This document shows positions 15,798 to 25,534 of a DNA stretch of 60,422 bases, in pieces. Below the pieces are notes generated by a model, which ran no database searches, was not told the DNA's origin, and saw only the letters and a program-made list of their open reading frames with translations. Source of the stretch: UBA970 sp049419605 (lineage in GTDB: Bacteria; Bacillota_I; Bacilli_A; RFN20; CAG-826); the NCBI GenBank assembly GCA_049419605.1, contig JBMSKF010000006.1:1-60422 (forward strand), in the 5' to 3' direction. The position numbers were made by a program, and so were the translations under genes. Position 1 is the first letter of the stretch; every line of letters begins with the position of its first letter.

Positions 15798-16762
15798 ATC
15801 AAGTTCAACCTGAATTTCAAAAACGATTTTCTAACCGGGTTATCGTTGCCCTGATTCTTGCAGCAATCGCCATCCCTTCTATTGTTGTGGGTGGTTGGTT
15901 CATCATCATTTTTGCCCTTATTGGACTATTATTTGCAACGCAAGAAATGCTAAATGTGAAGGTAGATTCCACTTATCCATTACCTATTCGTATTTTTGTT
16001 TATTTGATGATGGTGATGATGATTTATTATGTGTTTATTTATAATAATTTTATTTCCGTAGGGTTTGATTTTTCCCAATGGTCATTTGCAACGGGTTTGA
16101 ATAAACTCGAACTGCCGACGTTGATCTTAACCATTTTAGCGTTGACGTTATTTTTATCTTCCATCACGGATGTCCGATTCAAAGTACCTGATGCCACTTA
16201 TTTAATCACGATGTCATTAATGTTATCCCTGAGTTTCCAATCCTTTCTCTTTTTAAGATTTTTTCCAGATTTTATTTTTGCAGATGTATCCAGAACGTTG
16301 ATTGAAAATTCACTCCTATTACTATATGCAGGTATCGGCACTTTTAGTACGGATATCGGCGCATATATGATTGGTACGTTTTTTGGGCGGCACAAAATGA
16401 ATGTACGCGTTTCTAAAAATAAAACTTGGGAAGGTTTTGTTGGTGGCCTCATCAGTTCCTTTATTGTTTCAATATCGTTTGCCATCATCGCCGATGCTTT
16501 AGGAAGTCCATTATTGCCGTTCTTAACGATTGATGAATGGTATTGGCTAGTCTTATTGTCCATCAGCATGCCATTGGTTGCGACTTTAGGAGATTTTACT
16601 TTTTCTTTAATTAAACGTGAATTCGGCATTAAAAACTTTTCCAATATGTTAGGAGAACATGGTGGCATTTTAGACCGTGTAGATTCTTTTTCGATGGTCG
16701 TTCTCGTTGTGACCTTAATTATTTCTTTTATTTTTGATTTCGTTCAAACTTTACCGATTTAA
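15794..16762 (+). CDS. cdsA: Phosphatidate cytidylyltransferase
   Basis: Makes CDP-diacylglycerol from phosphatidate and CTP. It is a polytopic membrane protein of 322 residues with the C-terminal signature in FSLIKREFGIKNF followed by EHGGILDRVDSF. Compared with the usual KDFxxxxPGHGGxxDR pattern, the first Asp is Asn and PG is replaced by GE, a mild deviation. dxr, which usually follows cdsA before rseP, is missing. Confidence 0.94.
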   Translation: MNQVQPEFQKRFSNRVIVALILAAIAIPSIVVGGWFIIIFALIGLLFATQEMLNVKVDSTYPLPIRIFVYLMMVMMIYYVFIYNNFISVGFDFSQWSFATGLNKLELPTLILTILALTLFLSSITDVRFKVPDATYLITMSLMLSLSFQSFLFLRFFPDFIFADVSRTLIENSLLLLYAGIGTFSTDIGAYMIGTFFGRHKMNVRVSKNKTWEGFVGGLISSFIVSISFAIIADALGSPLLPFLTIDEWYWLVLLSISMPLVATLGDFTFSLIKREFGIKNFSNMLGEHGGILDRVDSFSMVVLVVTLIISFIFDFVQTLPI

Positions 16763-16788
16763 CTTCACCTTACCTACATGATATTTGT

Positions 16789-16794
16789 TAAAAT
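16789..16794 (+). promoter_or_regulatory. rseP -10 box (extended)
   Basis: TAAAAT preceded by TG one base upstream forms an extended -10; the predicted start near 16801 leaves a 26-base leader containing AGGAGG 6 bases before ATG 16827. Confidence 0.5.
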
Positions 16795-16826
16795 AAAAGG
16801 GTCTTTTTGTATCCAGGAGGTCACCG

Positions 16827-18008
16827 ATGCAGGCTATCATTTCTACCATACTATTTCTGATCTCTTTAGGGGTATTAATTTTAATTCATGAACTTGGCCA
16901 TTTTTTAGTGGCAAAAGCATTTGGCGTTTATGTCAAAGAGTTTTCAATTGGTTTTGGTCCTGTGCTCCTTTCTTGGAGCAAAGGTGAAACAAAATATTCT
17001 CTTAAAGCATTTCCATTAGGTGGCTATGTGGCCATGGTGGGAGAAGAAGTTGCAACCGAAGACCTTAAGATTCCTTTTGAAAGAAGTTTGTTGGGTATTT
17101 CTAAACCTAAACGAGCCATGGTGATGTCTGCAGGTATTATCCTGAATTTAGTGTTAGCCTTTGTTTTGTTTTTTGCTTCCAACTGGGGATTTACCCAACG
17201 CACATTGACGAATCAAATGGTAATTACTGAAACCTCCGTCGCTGCGGAAGCCGGTCTTGAAAATGGTCAGGTTCTGGTTTTCTCAAACTTAAATAATGGT
17301 TCAATTGTCGTTTCAACGAATGAAGGGTCCGCCAGTCATCGCTTGTATTTAAATGAATTTGAAACCTATGAAGATACACTTGATCAATTGCTAAAAATTG
17401 GGAACATCGTTGAAGGAACCTTTGTTCCATTTGTCATCGATTCAATTGAAGATTATGTAGAATTCCAATTACCGGTGAGAACGTATACGGATGCGACGAA
17501 TTTTACTGAAGCAAATGTTCTGATTCGATTAGATGCGATTGTCACGGATAGTGGTTATTCGTTAGAACCATTAGGGATTGGTTTTTTTGTCATCATGACT
17601 GACTACACATTTACAGAGGCAATTTCAGAAGCAGGTAGAGACTGGTGGCGTGGCGTCACCTTGATCATCAGTACGGTTGGTAATTTATTTCGTGGACAAA
17701 ACCTAGATCAAGTTGGTGGTATTGTGGCTATTTTCTCTACAACTTCTTCGATTCTAAATAATTTAGGCTTAGGTTCCTATATTTTTATTTGGGGATTAAT
17801 TTCCGTGAATTTAGCTGTCTTTAATTTGTTACCTTTCCCTGGATTAGATGGATGGCATTTATTGGTGATTACAATCGAAGGTCTATTTAAAAAAGAAATT
17901 CCTGCTTCTATTAAGAATTCAATTTCTTTGATTGGCTTTTTTATTCTTATGAGTTTAATGGTCTTTTTATTAATCAAAGATATTTTGGCATTAATATTGG
18001 TAATCTAA
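16827..18008 (+). CDS. rseP: Site-2 zinc metalloprotease RseP/RasP
   Basis: Intramembrane protease cleaving anti-sigma factors and signal-peptide remnants. The HELGH zinc motif lies in the first membrane helix (about residue 22), followed by GIGFGP-like FSIGFGPVLLSW, and the third ligand region NLLPFPGLDGWHLL is near the C-terminus. The middle, where a PDZ domain normally sits, is divergent in sequence. The length of 393 is normal. polC begins one base after its stop; proS, often between them, is absent. Confidence 0.93.
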   Translation: MQAIISTILFLISLGVLILIHELGHFLVAKAFGVYVKEFSIGFGPVLLSWSKGETKYSLKAFPLGGYVAMVGEEVATEDLKIPFERSLLGISKPKRAMVMSAGIILNLVLAFVLFFASNWGFTQRTLTNQMVITETSVAAEAGLENGQVLVFSNLNNGSIVVSTNEGSASHRLYLNEFETYEDTLDQLLKIGNIVEGTFVPFVIDSIEDYVEFQLPVRTYTDATNFTEANVLIRLDAIVTDSGYSLEPLGIGFFVIMTDYTFTEAISEAGRDWWRGVTLIISTVGNLFRGQNLDQVGGIVAIFSTTSSILNNLGLGSYIFIWGLISVNLAVFNLLPFPGLDGWHLLVITIEGLFKKEIPASIKNSISLIGFFILMSLMVFLLIKDILALILVI

Positions 18009-18009
18009 G

Positions 18010-21000
18010 ATGCAAGACCAAATGGTTCGTTTTTTACAAAGCATTGGAATTACGAATCCAGAACGTTTTGATATGCAGTTTGAAGCGGTGACGAAAAATC
18101 CACTTCAATCAAAACAATGGGACATGGTTGTGACGAAAGAAACCCCATGGACATTCGAATTACTTGAACCGTTTCTTTCCGGCATTAGCCAATTAAATTA
18201 CCCAACGCAGTTTACCTTTACTTATCGGCAACCTCCGACTTTGGCTTCGATGTTACAGTTGATGTTGGATTGGTATCGTGTTCAATTTAGACAACCTTAT
18301 GGTAGGTTGCCATTGCTCAACGGCAACTCCATTACCATTACGTATCCTGACCAACAAGCTTTTGATGATGAAAAAGCGATGTGGACTCAAGTGAATGACT
18401 TATTCATTTTTTTGCAATATCCATTAGTTTTTAAACATAAAGTTTTACCAAGTGCTCCGACTATCAATCAAGAAAAAGTCGATCAATTGCAAGAGCAAGT
18501 GAAAGCAGTCATTGCCTCTCGTATCGAAGATGAGGAACAGGATGTTTTTGTTCGAGAACACCTGGAAAGAATTAAAGAAGCTGAAACACAACTTGCAGTC
18601 AGTTATGAACAAGATGTCAAGCAACAATTGAACATTGAGGCTAAAAAGAAACTTCGCCAAAAGGGTGATTACACACCCATGATGATTCAAGAGATCAAAC
18701 TCAATAGTGGCCATGTTGAGGTCACCGGCACGATTTACAATTTATTTCGCCGAGAATTTAATGGCAATCTCGTCATTCGTTTTGTTTTAGCAGAAGGCTC
18801 TCATGCCATCTTAGCTTCCATCAATGACCGGGATGCTGACGTGGATGCCAACCTCTTACAAAGCATACAAGAGGGCGATCGCGTTCGCATTCGCGGAGGC
18901 GTTGCTCTTGATCAAACCAATCAAGAACCGAGAATATTTATCAAAGAATTAGTCAAAGAAAAACCACTGCCGATGAGAGAAGATCATCATCCACGAAAGC
19001 GAGTAGAACTCCATTTACATACTAAAATGTCAACGATGGATGGCGTCGGCGATATTGATGTTTATTGTGCCTTAGCGAAGCACATGGGTCATGAAGCGAT
19101 TGCGATTACAGATCATGGGGTTGTTCAAGGATTTCCTGAAGCCCAAGCTGCTGCTAAAAAACATGGTTTAAAAATGATTTATGGATCTGAACTTTACATG
19201 ATTGATGAACAAATCTCTCATATCATGAATCCAAGTCAAACATCATTACAGCAAACCGATTATGTTGTGTTTGATTTAGAAAGTACGGGTTTATCTTCAC
19301 GTTATGATCGCATCATTGAAATCGGTGCTTTAAGAATTAGACAAGGGGCGATTATCGATCGCCTATCGATGCTGATTCATCCTGGAGATGTGAAGATTAG
19401 TCAAGCAGCCAGTGAGGTCAGTGGCATCACCATGGCGATGGTAGAAGGACAACCCACATTTGCCGAGGTTCATGAAAAGATTCATCAATTCTTCAAAGAC
19501 GCGATTGTCGTCTCTCATAACGCTCCTTTTGATATGGGATTTATGGTCGCTGCTTTTGAGCGTTTAACGTTACCTTTTAAACCTCCTGTGATTGATACAT
19601 TAACGCTTTCTCGGTATTTATATCCGGACGCGAATAGTCATCGATTAGGGGCGCTTGCCAAGCGTTTAGGGATCACTTATGAAGAAGATAAAGCCCACCG
19701 CGCGATCTACGATGCCGAAGTATTAGTGGCAATTTGGGAAGCCTTAAGACAAAAAATCATGGTTGATCATCGCCTCCAAATTCACCAAGATTTACAAAGT
19801 TTAAATCAAGTGAATACCTTATCTAAAAACTTAAGAAGCTACCACGTTACTGTGTTAGCTAAAAATACCAAGGGATTAAAGGCACTCTATGAATTGGTGT
19901 CAGAGAGTCACCTTAACTATTTTGCAGATATTCCGAGAACCCCACGAGATTTATTACTCAAACATCGCGAACATTTATTGTTAGGGTCTGCATGTTTCAA
20001 TGGTGAAGTCTTTGAAGTCGCCAAAACCGGTTCAAAAGAAGCCTTACAAAAAGCCATGGCTATGTATGACTTTATTGAAATTCAACCCTTGGAGCAATAC
20101 GATTATTTAATTCATGTTGGCACATTACCTTCCCGTGAGATGGTCAAGACCTTATTAAAAGAAATCATCGCTGTGGCAAAAGATTTAAAGAAAATGATCG
20201 TGGCAACCGGCGATTGTCATTATGTAAACCCAGATGACCATTTAATTCGAGATGTTTATATTTTTGCCAAGGGATTAAAAGGTGTCAATCACCCGATGAA
20301 TCCTTATTTTAGAAAAGATTTACCTGCCTTTGAAAATCCCCGTCAACATTATCGTTCGACTGAAGACATGTTAGAAGCCTTTTCCTGGTTAGGAAAAGAA
20401 GAAGCAGAATTCATGGTTGTAGAAACACCATTGATGATTGCCAACTTGATTGAAAAAATGGAACCGATTCAGGCTACCCTTCGTACACCTTCCATCGAAG
20501 GCGCTGATACAATGCTAAAAGAAATTTGCTATCAAAAAGCCCATGCGCAATATGGTAAGGTTTTACCTACGCTTATCCAAGAACGCTTAGAAACCGAATT
20601 GAATGGGATTATCAAATCGGGATATGCTGTCATCTATTACATCACCAGTAAAATCATTGCCCAGGCTAATGAAAAAGGTTTTATTGTGGGTTCACGAGGT
20701 TCTGTTGGAAGTTCATTTGCAGCAACGATGGCAGGCATTACCGAAGTCAATCCTTTACCACCACACTATTTTTGTAGTGAATGTCAGCATGTTGAATTTA
20801 ATCAAGATCCTCAATATAAGTCTGGCTTTGATTTACCGGTAAAATTATGTCCCGAATGCGGTCACGTTTTAAAGAGTGATGGACAAAATATTCCTTTTGC
20901 AACATTCTTGGGATTTAATGCCAATAAAGTTCCTGATATTGATTTAAACTTTCCCCGAGATTATCAATCTTTAGCCCATGAAGCAACAAAAATATTATTA

Positions 21001-22392
21001 GGAGATCATCAAGTTTATCGTGCAGGAACCATTGAAACTGTCGCGGAAAAAACTGCTTATGGATATGTCAAAGGTTACTTTGAAACGATGGGAGAAGATG
21101 TCACTAAACTTAAGCAAGCGGAGTTAACCTATCTTGCGAAAAAAGCAGAAGGTGTAAGAAGAACCTCAGGGCAACACCCTGGAGGGATTGTGGTTGTTCC
21201 CAAAGAATATAGCGTTTATGATTTCACCCCAATTCAACGACCTGCAGACAATTTAGAAACGAATATTGTGACGACTCATTTTGCTTTTGATTCGCTCCAT
21301 GATTCGTTATTAAAGTTTGATATGTTAGGTCACGTTGATCCAATGGCTCTCAAAATGAATGCGGATTTAACAGGAATGAAGATTGAAGATATTCCATTGA
21401 ATGATCCCGATGCTTTAAAATGCTTTGCTTCGGATAGTGTTTTACATCGTAAAGAAAAATATTTAGAAATGGTCAATGGGGCGATGGGGTTACCTGAGTT
21501 TGGAACCAATCTTGGCATGGACATTCTCAATGTCATCAATCCCAAAACTTTTAATGATTTAGTGATTATCTCCGGTCTTGCTCACGGTACTGATGTATTT
21601 AATGGCAATGCTCGTAATTTAATTACAGATAAAGTTGCTACCGTGGATGAAGTCATCGGTTGTCGCGATGATATCATGACTTATTTAATCTCCAAGGGTA
21701 TCGATGCTTTGATTGCCTTTAAAATTATGGAAGATGTGCGCAAAGGAAAAAAATTAACCAAAGAATATGCTGAATTGATGCGCCAAGTCAATGTTCCTGA
21801 GTTTTATATTGAGTCGTGCAATAAAATCAAATATCTATTTCCTAAAGCCCACGCGGTTGCCTATGTAACTATGGCGGTTCGCGTTGCTTACTTTAAAGTC
21901 CATCATCCGTTAGCCTATTATGCGACCTATTTTACCTTACGATCTAAGCAATATGATTACGAATTAATGCGCGCCTCGAGTAAAGACATCTATCAACAGT
22001 TGCAACGATTTAAACGTCAAAAGAACGAACTCAAGAAGAAACTTTCACCCAAAGAAGCGGACCTGGAAGTAACCTTGATGAATGTTTTGGAAATGAAGGA
22101 AAGAGGTTTTGAAATTTTACCCATTGATCTAGAAAAATCACAAGCAGAAACCTTTATCGTAGATCAAACTAGACAAGGCTTAATTCCTCCATTCACCGTG
22201 ATTGATGGTATCGGTGCCAATGCTGCGCTTTCAATTGTAAAAGCTAGAGAAGAACGGATGTTTGTGAGTGGTAAAGATTTAATGAATCGGACCAAGCTTT
22301 CTTCTACCAACCTTGAAAAGCTTAAAGATCAAGGTGTGTTAAAGGCCATTGAGGAAGAAGAAACCGTATCTTTATTTTCATTTGCCGATTAA
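18010..22392 (+). CDS. polC: DNA polymerase III alpha subunit, PolC type
   Basis: Main replicative polymerase of low-GC Gram-positives. Domain order: N-terminal domain, OB fold (about residues 225-320), PHP domain split by an exonuclease: VELHLHTKMSTMDG at about 333 and DEDDh exonuclease VVFDLESTGLSSRYDRIIEI at about 418; then the polymerase core with GSRGSVGSSF, a zinc knuckle CSECQH/CPECGH (about 921-949), catalytic PDIDLNFPRDYQ (about 975) and a C-terminal helix-hairpin-helix region. The length of 1460 is typical. It has no clear binding site of its own and is probably translationally coupled to rseP. Confidence 0.98.
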   Translation: MQDQMVRFLQSIGITNPERFDMQFEAVTKNPLQSKQWDMVVTKETPWTFELLEPFLSGISQLNYPTQFTFTYRQPPTLASMLQLMLDWYRVQFRQPYGRLPLLNGNSITITYPDQQAFDDEKAMWTQVNDLFIFLQYPLVFKHKVLPSAPTINQEKVDQLQEQVKAVIASRIEDEEQDVFVREHLERIKEAETQLAVSYEQDVKQQLNIEAKKKLRQKGDYTPMMIQEIKLNSGHVEVTGTIYNLFRREFNGNLVIRFVLAEGSHAILASINDRDADVDANLLQSIQEGDRVRIRGGVALDQTNQEPRIFIKELVKEKPLPMREDHHPRKRVELHLHTKMSTMDGVGDIDVYCALAKHMGHEAIAITDHGVVQGFPEAQAAAKKHGLKMIYGSELYMIDEQISHIMNPSQTSLQQTDYVVFDLESTGLSSRYDRIIEIGALRIRQGAIIDRLSMLIHPGDVKISQAASEVSGITMAMVEGQPTFAEVHEKIHQFFKDAIVVSHNAPFDMGFMVAAFERLTLPFKPPVIDTLTLSRYLYPDANSHRLGALAKRLGITYEEDKAHRAIYDAEVLVAIWEALRQKIMVDHRLQIHQDLQSLNQVNTLSKNLRSYHVTVLAKNTKGLKALYELVSESHLNYFADIPRTPRDLLLKHREHLLLGSACFNGEVFEVAKTGSKEALQKAMAMYDFIEIQPLEQYDYLIHVGTLPSREMVKTLLKEIIAVAKDLKKMIVATGDCHYVNPDDHLIRDVYIFAKGLKGVNHPMNPYFRKDLPAFENPRQHYRSTEDMLEAFSWLGKEEAEFMVVETPLMIANLIEKMEPIQATLRTPSIEGADTMLKEICYQKAHAQYGKVLPTLIQERLETELNGIIKSGYAVIYYITSKIIAQANEKGFIVGSRGSVGSSFAATMAGITEVNPLPPHYFCSECQHVEFNQDPQYKSGFDLPVKLCPECGHVLKSDGQNIPFATFLGFNANKVPDIDLNFPRDYQSLAHEATKILLGDHQVYRAGTIETVAEKTAYGYVKGYFETMGEDVTKLKQAELTYLAKKAEGVRRTSGQHPGGIVVVPKEYSVYDFTPIQRPADNLETNIVTTHFAFDSLHDSLLKFDMLGHVDPMALKMNADLTGMKIEDIPLNDPDALKCFASDSVLHRKEKYLEMVNGAMGLPEFGTNLGMDILNVINPKTFNDLVIISGLAHGTDVFNGNARNLITDKVATVDEVIGCRDDIMTYLISKGIDALIAFKIMEDVRKGKKLTKEYAELMRQVNVPEFYIESCNKIKYLFPKAHAVAYVTMAVRVAYFKVHHPLAYYATYFTLRSKQYDYELMRASSKDIYQQLQRFKRQKNELKKKLSPKEADLEVTLMNVLEMKERGFEILPIDLEKSQAETFIVDQTRQGLIPPFTVIDGIGANAALSIVKAREERMFVSGKDLMNRTKLSSTNLEKLKDQGVLKAIEEEETVSLFSFAD

Positions 22393-22412
22393 ATAGGTAA
22401 AATAGATTGACT

Positions 22413-22489
22413 CGGGATGTGGCGTAGCTTGGTAGCGCGCTTGGTTCGGGACCAAGAGGTCGTGGGTTCGAATCCCATCATCCCGACCA
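22413..22489 (+). tRNA. tRNA-Pro (anticodon CGG)
   Basis: Seven-bp acceptor CGGGATG/CATCCCG, D-arm GCGTAGCTTGGTAGCGC, anticodon stem CTTGG/CCAAG with loop TTCGGGA, T-arm with TTCGAAT and encoded CCA. A TAAAAT box at 22398-22403, straddling the polC 3' end region, predicts a start about 3 bases before the tRNA. Confidence 0.96.
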
Positions 22490-22497
22490 TGAAAGTC

Positions 22498-22523
22498 AAA
22501 GAGTGAAACATCACTCTTTTTTT
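22498..22523 (+). terminator. Terminator after tRNA-Pro
   Basis: AAAGAGTG (22498-22505), 6-base loop, CACTCTTT (22512-22519) and a T run. Confidence 0.88.
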
Positions 22524-22558
22524 ATTTTTCATTAAATCGCTATAATGGTCTAGGTTTT

Positions 22559-23839
22559 ATGATGATATTGATTGTAATCACGACGCTTTTATTCATGATG
22601 ATGAGTTTATTGTGGTTTCCCACTATTTCTCTATTTGGGAAAAAAATCCAAGCTTTCTGGTTGATGAGTTTGATTGGTGCAATCACCTTATTATTGCTAC
22701 ATCCTGACCCTATTCACTTCATTCAATCCGCATGGTTTGGCAACGGTTCCATGAATCCCATCCGCATCCTTGGATTATTTTTTTCATTTACCATCCTTGC
22801 TATTTTTTTAGATGAAGTTGGCTTGATTAAGTATTTAGCCTATCAAGCCATTCATCAGGCAGGTTACTCGCAAAAGCGTTTATTTTTCATTTGGTTTTGG
22901 GTCGTTGCGATTGCGACAACATTAACAGCGAACGATATCGTGGTATTAACTTTGACTCCATTTATCATTTATGTTGCTCGTCATGCGAAGGTTTCACCTT
23001 TGCCGTATTTGATCAGTCAGTTTGTTTCCGCGAATACTTGGAGTATGTTACTGATCATTGGCAACCCGACTAATATTTATATTGCACGGATGTTTCAAAT
23101 TGACTTTATGAATTATCTTCAAGTCATGGCCCTACCCACCTTGGTGACAGGATTGAGTAGTCTAGCGATTTTGTATCTCATTTTTCATCACCATTTAAAA
23201 CAACCGATAAGTAAACCGAATATGATAATCAATCCTCCACACGATAGTTACCGACTTGGTTTATGGATGCTTTTATTCGCAATTGGCTTTATGATTGTCT
23301 CTCAATGGATCGGTATTCCCATGGACGTGTTAACGATTTTGTCTGCGTTGATCTTGATAAGTTTACTCCTTATTTTTTATCCCCGTGACACGCATCTTGC
23401 CAATACGATACGGCGATTGCCTTATGAGATGTTGCCATTCTTTTTAAGTATGGCTATTTTAGTAAAAGTATTTGATTACGTTGGATTTACTGTTGAATTT
23501 GGTCTTTGGTTAGAAACATTCCCAACCCTTTATAGTTATGGATTCACTAGCTTTATTGCAAGTAATTTCATGAATAATATTCCGATGAGTTTATGGTTCT
23601 CCAATTTGTTAATGGCAACAGAATCTCTTCATGTTCCTGCTATGTATGCTTCAATTATCGGTTCTAATTTAGGCGCGATATTAACGCCTGTTGGTGCATT
23701 GGCTGGATTAATGTGGATGCGCATCCTTAAAGAAAAACAAGTGGAATTATCGTTTGGTCAATTCGTGGTGTATGGCATTACGCTTGGCCCAATATTATTA
23801 ATGATTGCCCTTTTCACGTTAGATTTAATTTATCGATAA
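22559..23839 (+). CDS. ArsB/SLC13-superfamily membrane permease
   Basis: A 426-residue polytopic membrane protein with about ten hydrophobic helices. The segments TLTANDIVVLTLTPFIIY and LLIIGNPTNIYIA resemble the paired re-entrant loop motifs of the ion transporter superfamily (ArsB, NhaD, CitM), especially the GNPTN motif of ArsB-like proteins. A second symmetric motif, SNFMNNIPMSLWFSNL plus IGSNLGAILTPVGALAG, supports this. The substrate (arsenite, an organic anion or Na+/H+) cannot be told, and no arsR or arsC is nearby. A TATAAT at 22541-22546 predicts a 6-base leader; there is no clear binding site, and ATG 22562 is an alternative start. Confidence 0.85.
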   Translation: MMILIVITTLLFMMMSLLWFPTISLFGKKIQAFWLMSLIGAITLLLLHPDPIHFIQSAWFGNGSMNPIRILGLFFSFTILAIFLDEVGLIKYLAYQAIHQAGYSQKRLFFIWFWVVAIATTLTANDIVVLTLTPFIIYVARHAKVSPLPYLISQFVSANTWSMLLIIGNPTNIYIARMFQIDFMNYLQVMALPTLVTGLSSLAILYLIFHHHLKQPISKPNMIINPPHDSYRLGLWMLLFAIGFMIVSQWIGIPMDVLTILSALILISLLLIFYPRDTHLANTIRRLPYEMLPFFLSMAILVKVFDYVGFTVEFGLWLETFPTLYSYGFTSFIASNFMNNIPMSLWFSNLLMATESLHVPAMYASIIGSNLGAILTPVGALAGLMWMRILKEKQVELSFGQFVVYGITLGPILLMIALFTLDLIYR

Positions 23840-23860
23840 AACTTGATAAAATAAAGTGAT

Positions 23861-23936
23861 GCGGTTGTAACTCAGTGGATAGAGTATCTCACTCCTAAGG
23901 AGAAAGTCGGACGTTCGAATCGTCTCAACCGCGCCA
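23861..23936 (+). tRNA. tRNA-Arg (anticodon CCT)
   Basis: Acceptor GCGGTTG/CAACCGC, anticodon loop CTCCTAA giving CCT, T-loop TTCGAAT, encoded CCA. One A-G mismatch closes the anticodon stem next to the loop. A TAAAAT box at 23847-23852 serves as a probable -10. Confidence 0.94.
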
Positions 23937-23989
23937 CGGTTAATATATTGTTTTTTAGCAATTAATTTGATAAAGTGTAAAAGCAATTT

Positions 23990-24065
23990 GGGGCTGTAGC
24001 TCAGCTGGGAGAGCGCCTCCATGGCATGGAGGAGGTCGCGAGTTCAATCCTCGTCAGCTCCACCA
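23990..24065 (+). tRNA. tRNA-Ala (anticodon GGC)
   Basis: Acceptor GGGGCTG/CAGCTCC, D-arm GCTCAGCTGGGAGAGC, anticodon stem CCTCC/GGAGG with loop ATGGCAT, T-loop TTCAATC, encoded CCA. A TAAAGT at 23971-23976 may be its -10; otherwise it is cotranscribed with tRNA-Arg. Confidence 0.96.
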
Positions 24066-24075
24066 AAGCGCAAAT

Positions 24076-24104
24076 AAAAAACCCTTCATCATGAAGGGTT
24101 TTTT
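24076..24104. terminator. Bidirectional terminator (tRNA-Ala / aldo-keto reductase)
   Basis: ACCCTTCAT (24081-24089) and ATGAAGGGT (24091-24099) flanked by A and T runs on both sides, serving the tRNA pair on + and the reductase gene on -. Confidence 0.88.
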
Positions 24105-24107
24105 CTA

Positions 24108-24935
24108 TTAACGATAATCAAGATTCTCTAGCTCAAGTAAGGCATGAATATCGGTTGGATCAAGTTTAAAATCTAACATGCCGTTTTCGCGAATGCGTTC
24201 AGGATGTGTGGATTTGGGTAGCGTAATGGCACCTAAGTCTAGGGTAAATCGAATGGCAATTTGGGCTGGCGTTTTTCCATATTTTTTGGCAAGTTCATTT
24301 AATAATTCCAGTTTAAAAATTCGACCAGTTGCAAGTGGCGAATAAGCTTCAATGGCAATCTTTTTTTCTTCACAATAGGCTCTAAGATTTTTTTGCGGAC
24401 GGCCAATCCATAAAGGGATTTGGTTGACATGGGGAAGAATATGAATGCCTTTAAAGAGTCTTTCTAAATGTTCAATTTCAAAATTAGACACACCGATAGA
24501 ACGAATTTTCTTTTCGCGATAAAGTTCTTCCATTGCTTTCCATGCGGCGATATTTCCTGCAGCATAATCAGGATTGGTTCGCCATTCACTCCAAGGCCAA
24601 GGAGCATGAATTAAATAAAGGTCAATATAATCAACGCCTAAACGTATTCTGGATTGTTCAAATTCAGTAAAGGTTTGTTGGTAATCTTTTAAATGAGATT
24701 CTAATTTCGTTGTAATAAAAATTTGATTTCTTGGAATCCCTGAATCTTTTATTGCTCGACCAACTGAGGTTTCATTTCGGTAAGCGGCTGCCGTGTCAAT
24801 ATGACGATAACCAGCTGTTAAGGCTGCTAAGGTTGAACTATATGCATCTTCACCTTCTTTGATTTGCCAAGTTCCAAAACCTAACAATGGAATCACAACC
24901 CCATTACTAAGGGTTTTTGTTTCTTTGAATACCAT
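24108..24935 (-). CDS. Aldo/keto reductase
   Basis: NADPH-dependent carbonyl reductase of the AKR5-like bacterial group (2,5-diketogluconate reductase type). Barrel motifs: LLGFGTWQI, YRHIDTAAAYRNETSVG (catalytic Asp and Tyr), IFITTKLE (catalytic Lys), DYIDLYLIHAPWP (His), SIGVSNF and ITLPKSTHPERI (cofactor binding). Length 275. The start ATG 24935 follows AAGGAG, with TATAAT (24954-24959) and TTGAGG (24976-24981) forming a promoter with 16-base spacing. The physiological substrate is unknown. Confidence 0.93.
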   Translation of the reverse strand: MVFKETKTLSNGVVIPLLGFGTWQIKEGEDAYSSTLAALTAGYRHIDTAAAYRNETSVGRAIKDSGIPRNQIFITTKLESHLKDYQQTFTEFEQSRIRLGVDYIDLYLIHAPWPWSEWRTNPDYAAGNIAAWKAMEELYREKKIRSIGVSNFEIEHLERLFKGIHILPHVNQIPLWIGRPQKNLRAYCEEKKIAIEAYSPLATGRIFKLELLNELAKKYGKTPAQIAIRFTLDLGAITLPKSTHPERIRENGMLDFKLDPTDIHALLELENLDYR

Positions 24936-25002
24936 GCGTATCTCCTTAAATTTATTATAACCAAATCTAAAGCATCCTCAATCTTTAAATACTAAAATTG
25001 TT

Positions 25003-25008
25003 TATAAT
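25003..25008 (+). promoter_or_regulatory. msrA-msrC -10 box
   Basis: TATAAT with predicted start near 25015, giving a 22-base leader containing AGAGG before ATG 25037. It is divergent from the reductase promoter. Confidence 0.5.
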
Positions 25009-25036
25009 AAAGATGCTCAAAGTAAGAGGTAAAAAA

Positions 25037-25534
25037 ATGAAAACTATTTATTTGGCAGGTGGATGTTTCTGGGGTGTTGAAGCTTATTATAAAAAATTAA
25101 AAGGTGTTACCGATACTCAAGTTGGGTATGCTAATGGTAATTATCCTAACCCAACATATCAAGAAGTTTGTGATGAAAAAGCTACGCATGCTGAAGCAGT
25201 AAAAGTAGTCTTCAATGAAACCCAAATTACATTAGAAAAACTTTTAGAACATTTATTTCGCATCATTGATCCAACCTCAGTTAATAAACAAGGTCATGAT
25301 GAAGGAATTCAGTATCGAACAGGGGTCTATTTTGAAAACAAAGAAGATGAAGTGGTGGCAAGAAAATATGTTCAACTTCGACAAAAAGATTATCGTAAAC
25401 CCATTGCATTAGAAATCCAACCGCTTCGAGGATTTTATGACGCAGAAACGTATCATCAGGATTACTTAGATAAAAATCCATTCGGATATTGCCATGTTGA
25501 TTTTCGTGTTTTAAGGCCTGAGGAAAAGAAGTAA
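25037..25534 (+). CDS. msrA: Peptide methionine (S)-sulfoxide reductase MsrA
   Basis: Repairs methionine-S-sulfoxide in proteins. The nucleophilic Cys10 is in LAGGCFWGVEAYYK; VGYANGNYPNPTYQEVC and RIIDPTSVNKQGHDEGIQYR are also family-specific. The start ATG 25037 follows AGAGG; the upstream ATG at 25013 has no binding site. Length 165. Its stop overlaps the next gene (TAATG), forming an msrA-msrC repair operon. Confidence 0.97.
   Translation: MKTIYLAGGCFWGVEAYYKKLKGVTDTQVGYANGNYPNPTYQEVCDEKATHAEAVKVVFNETQITLEKLLEHLFRIIDPTSVNKQGHDEGIQYRTGVYFENKEDEVVARKYVQLRQKDYRKPIALEIQPLRGFYDAETYHQDYLDKNPFGYCHVDFRVLRPEEKK

Noticed and set aside
16198..16668. 156-codon open frame on the minus strand opposite cdsA
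   Set aside because: It lies wholly within cdsA, has no ribosome binding site, and its composition is that of an antisense reading of a membrane protein.
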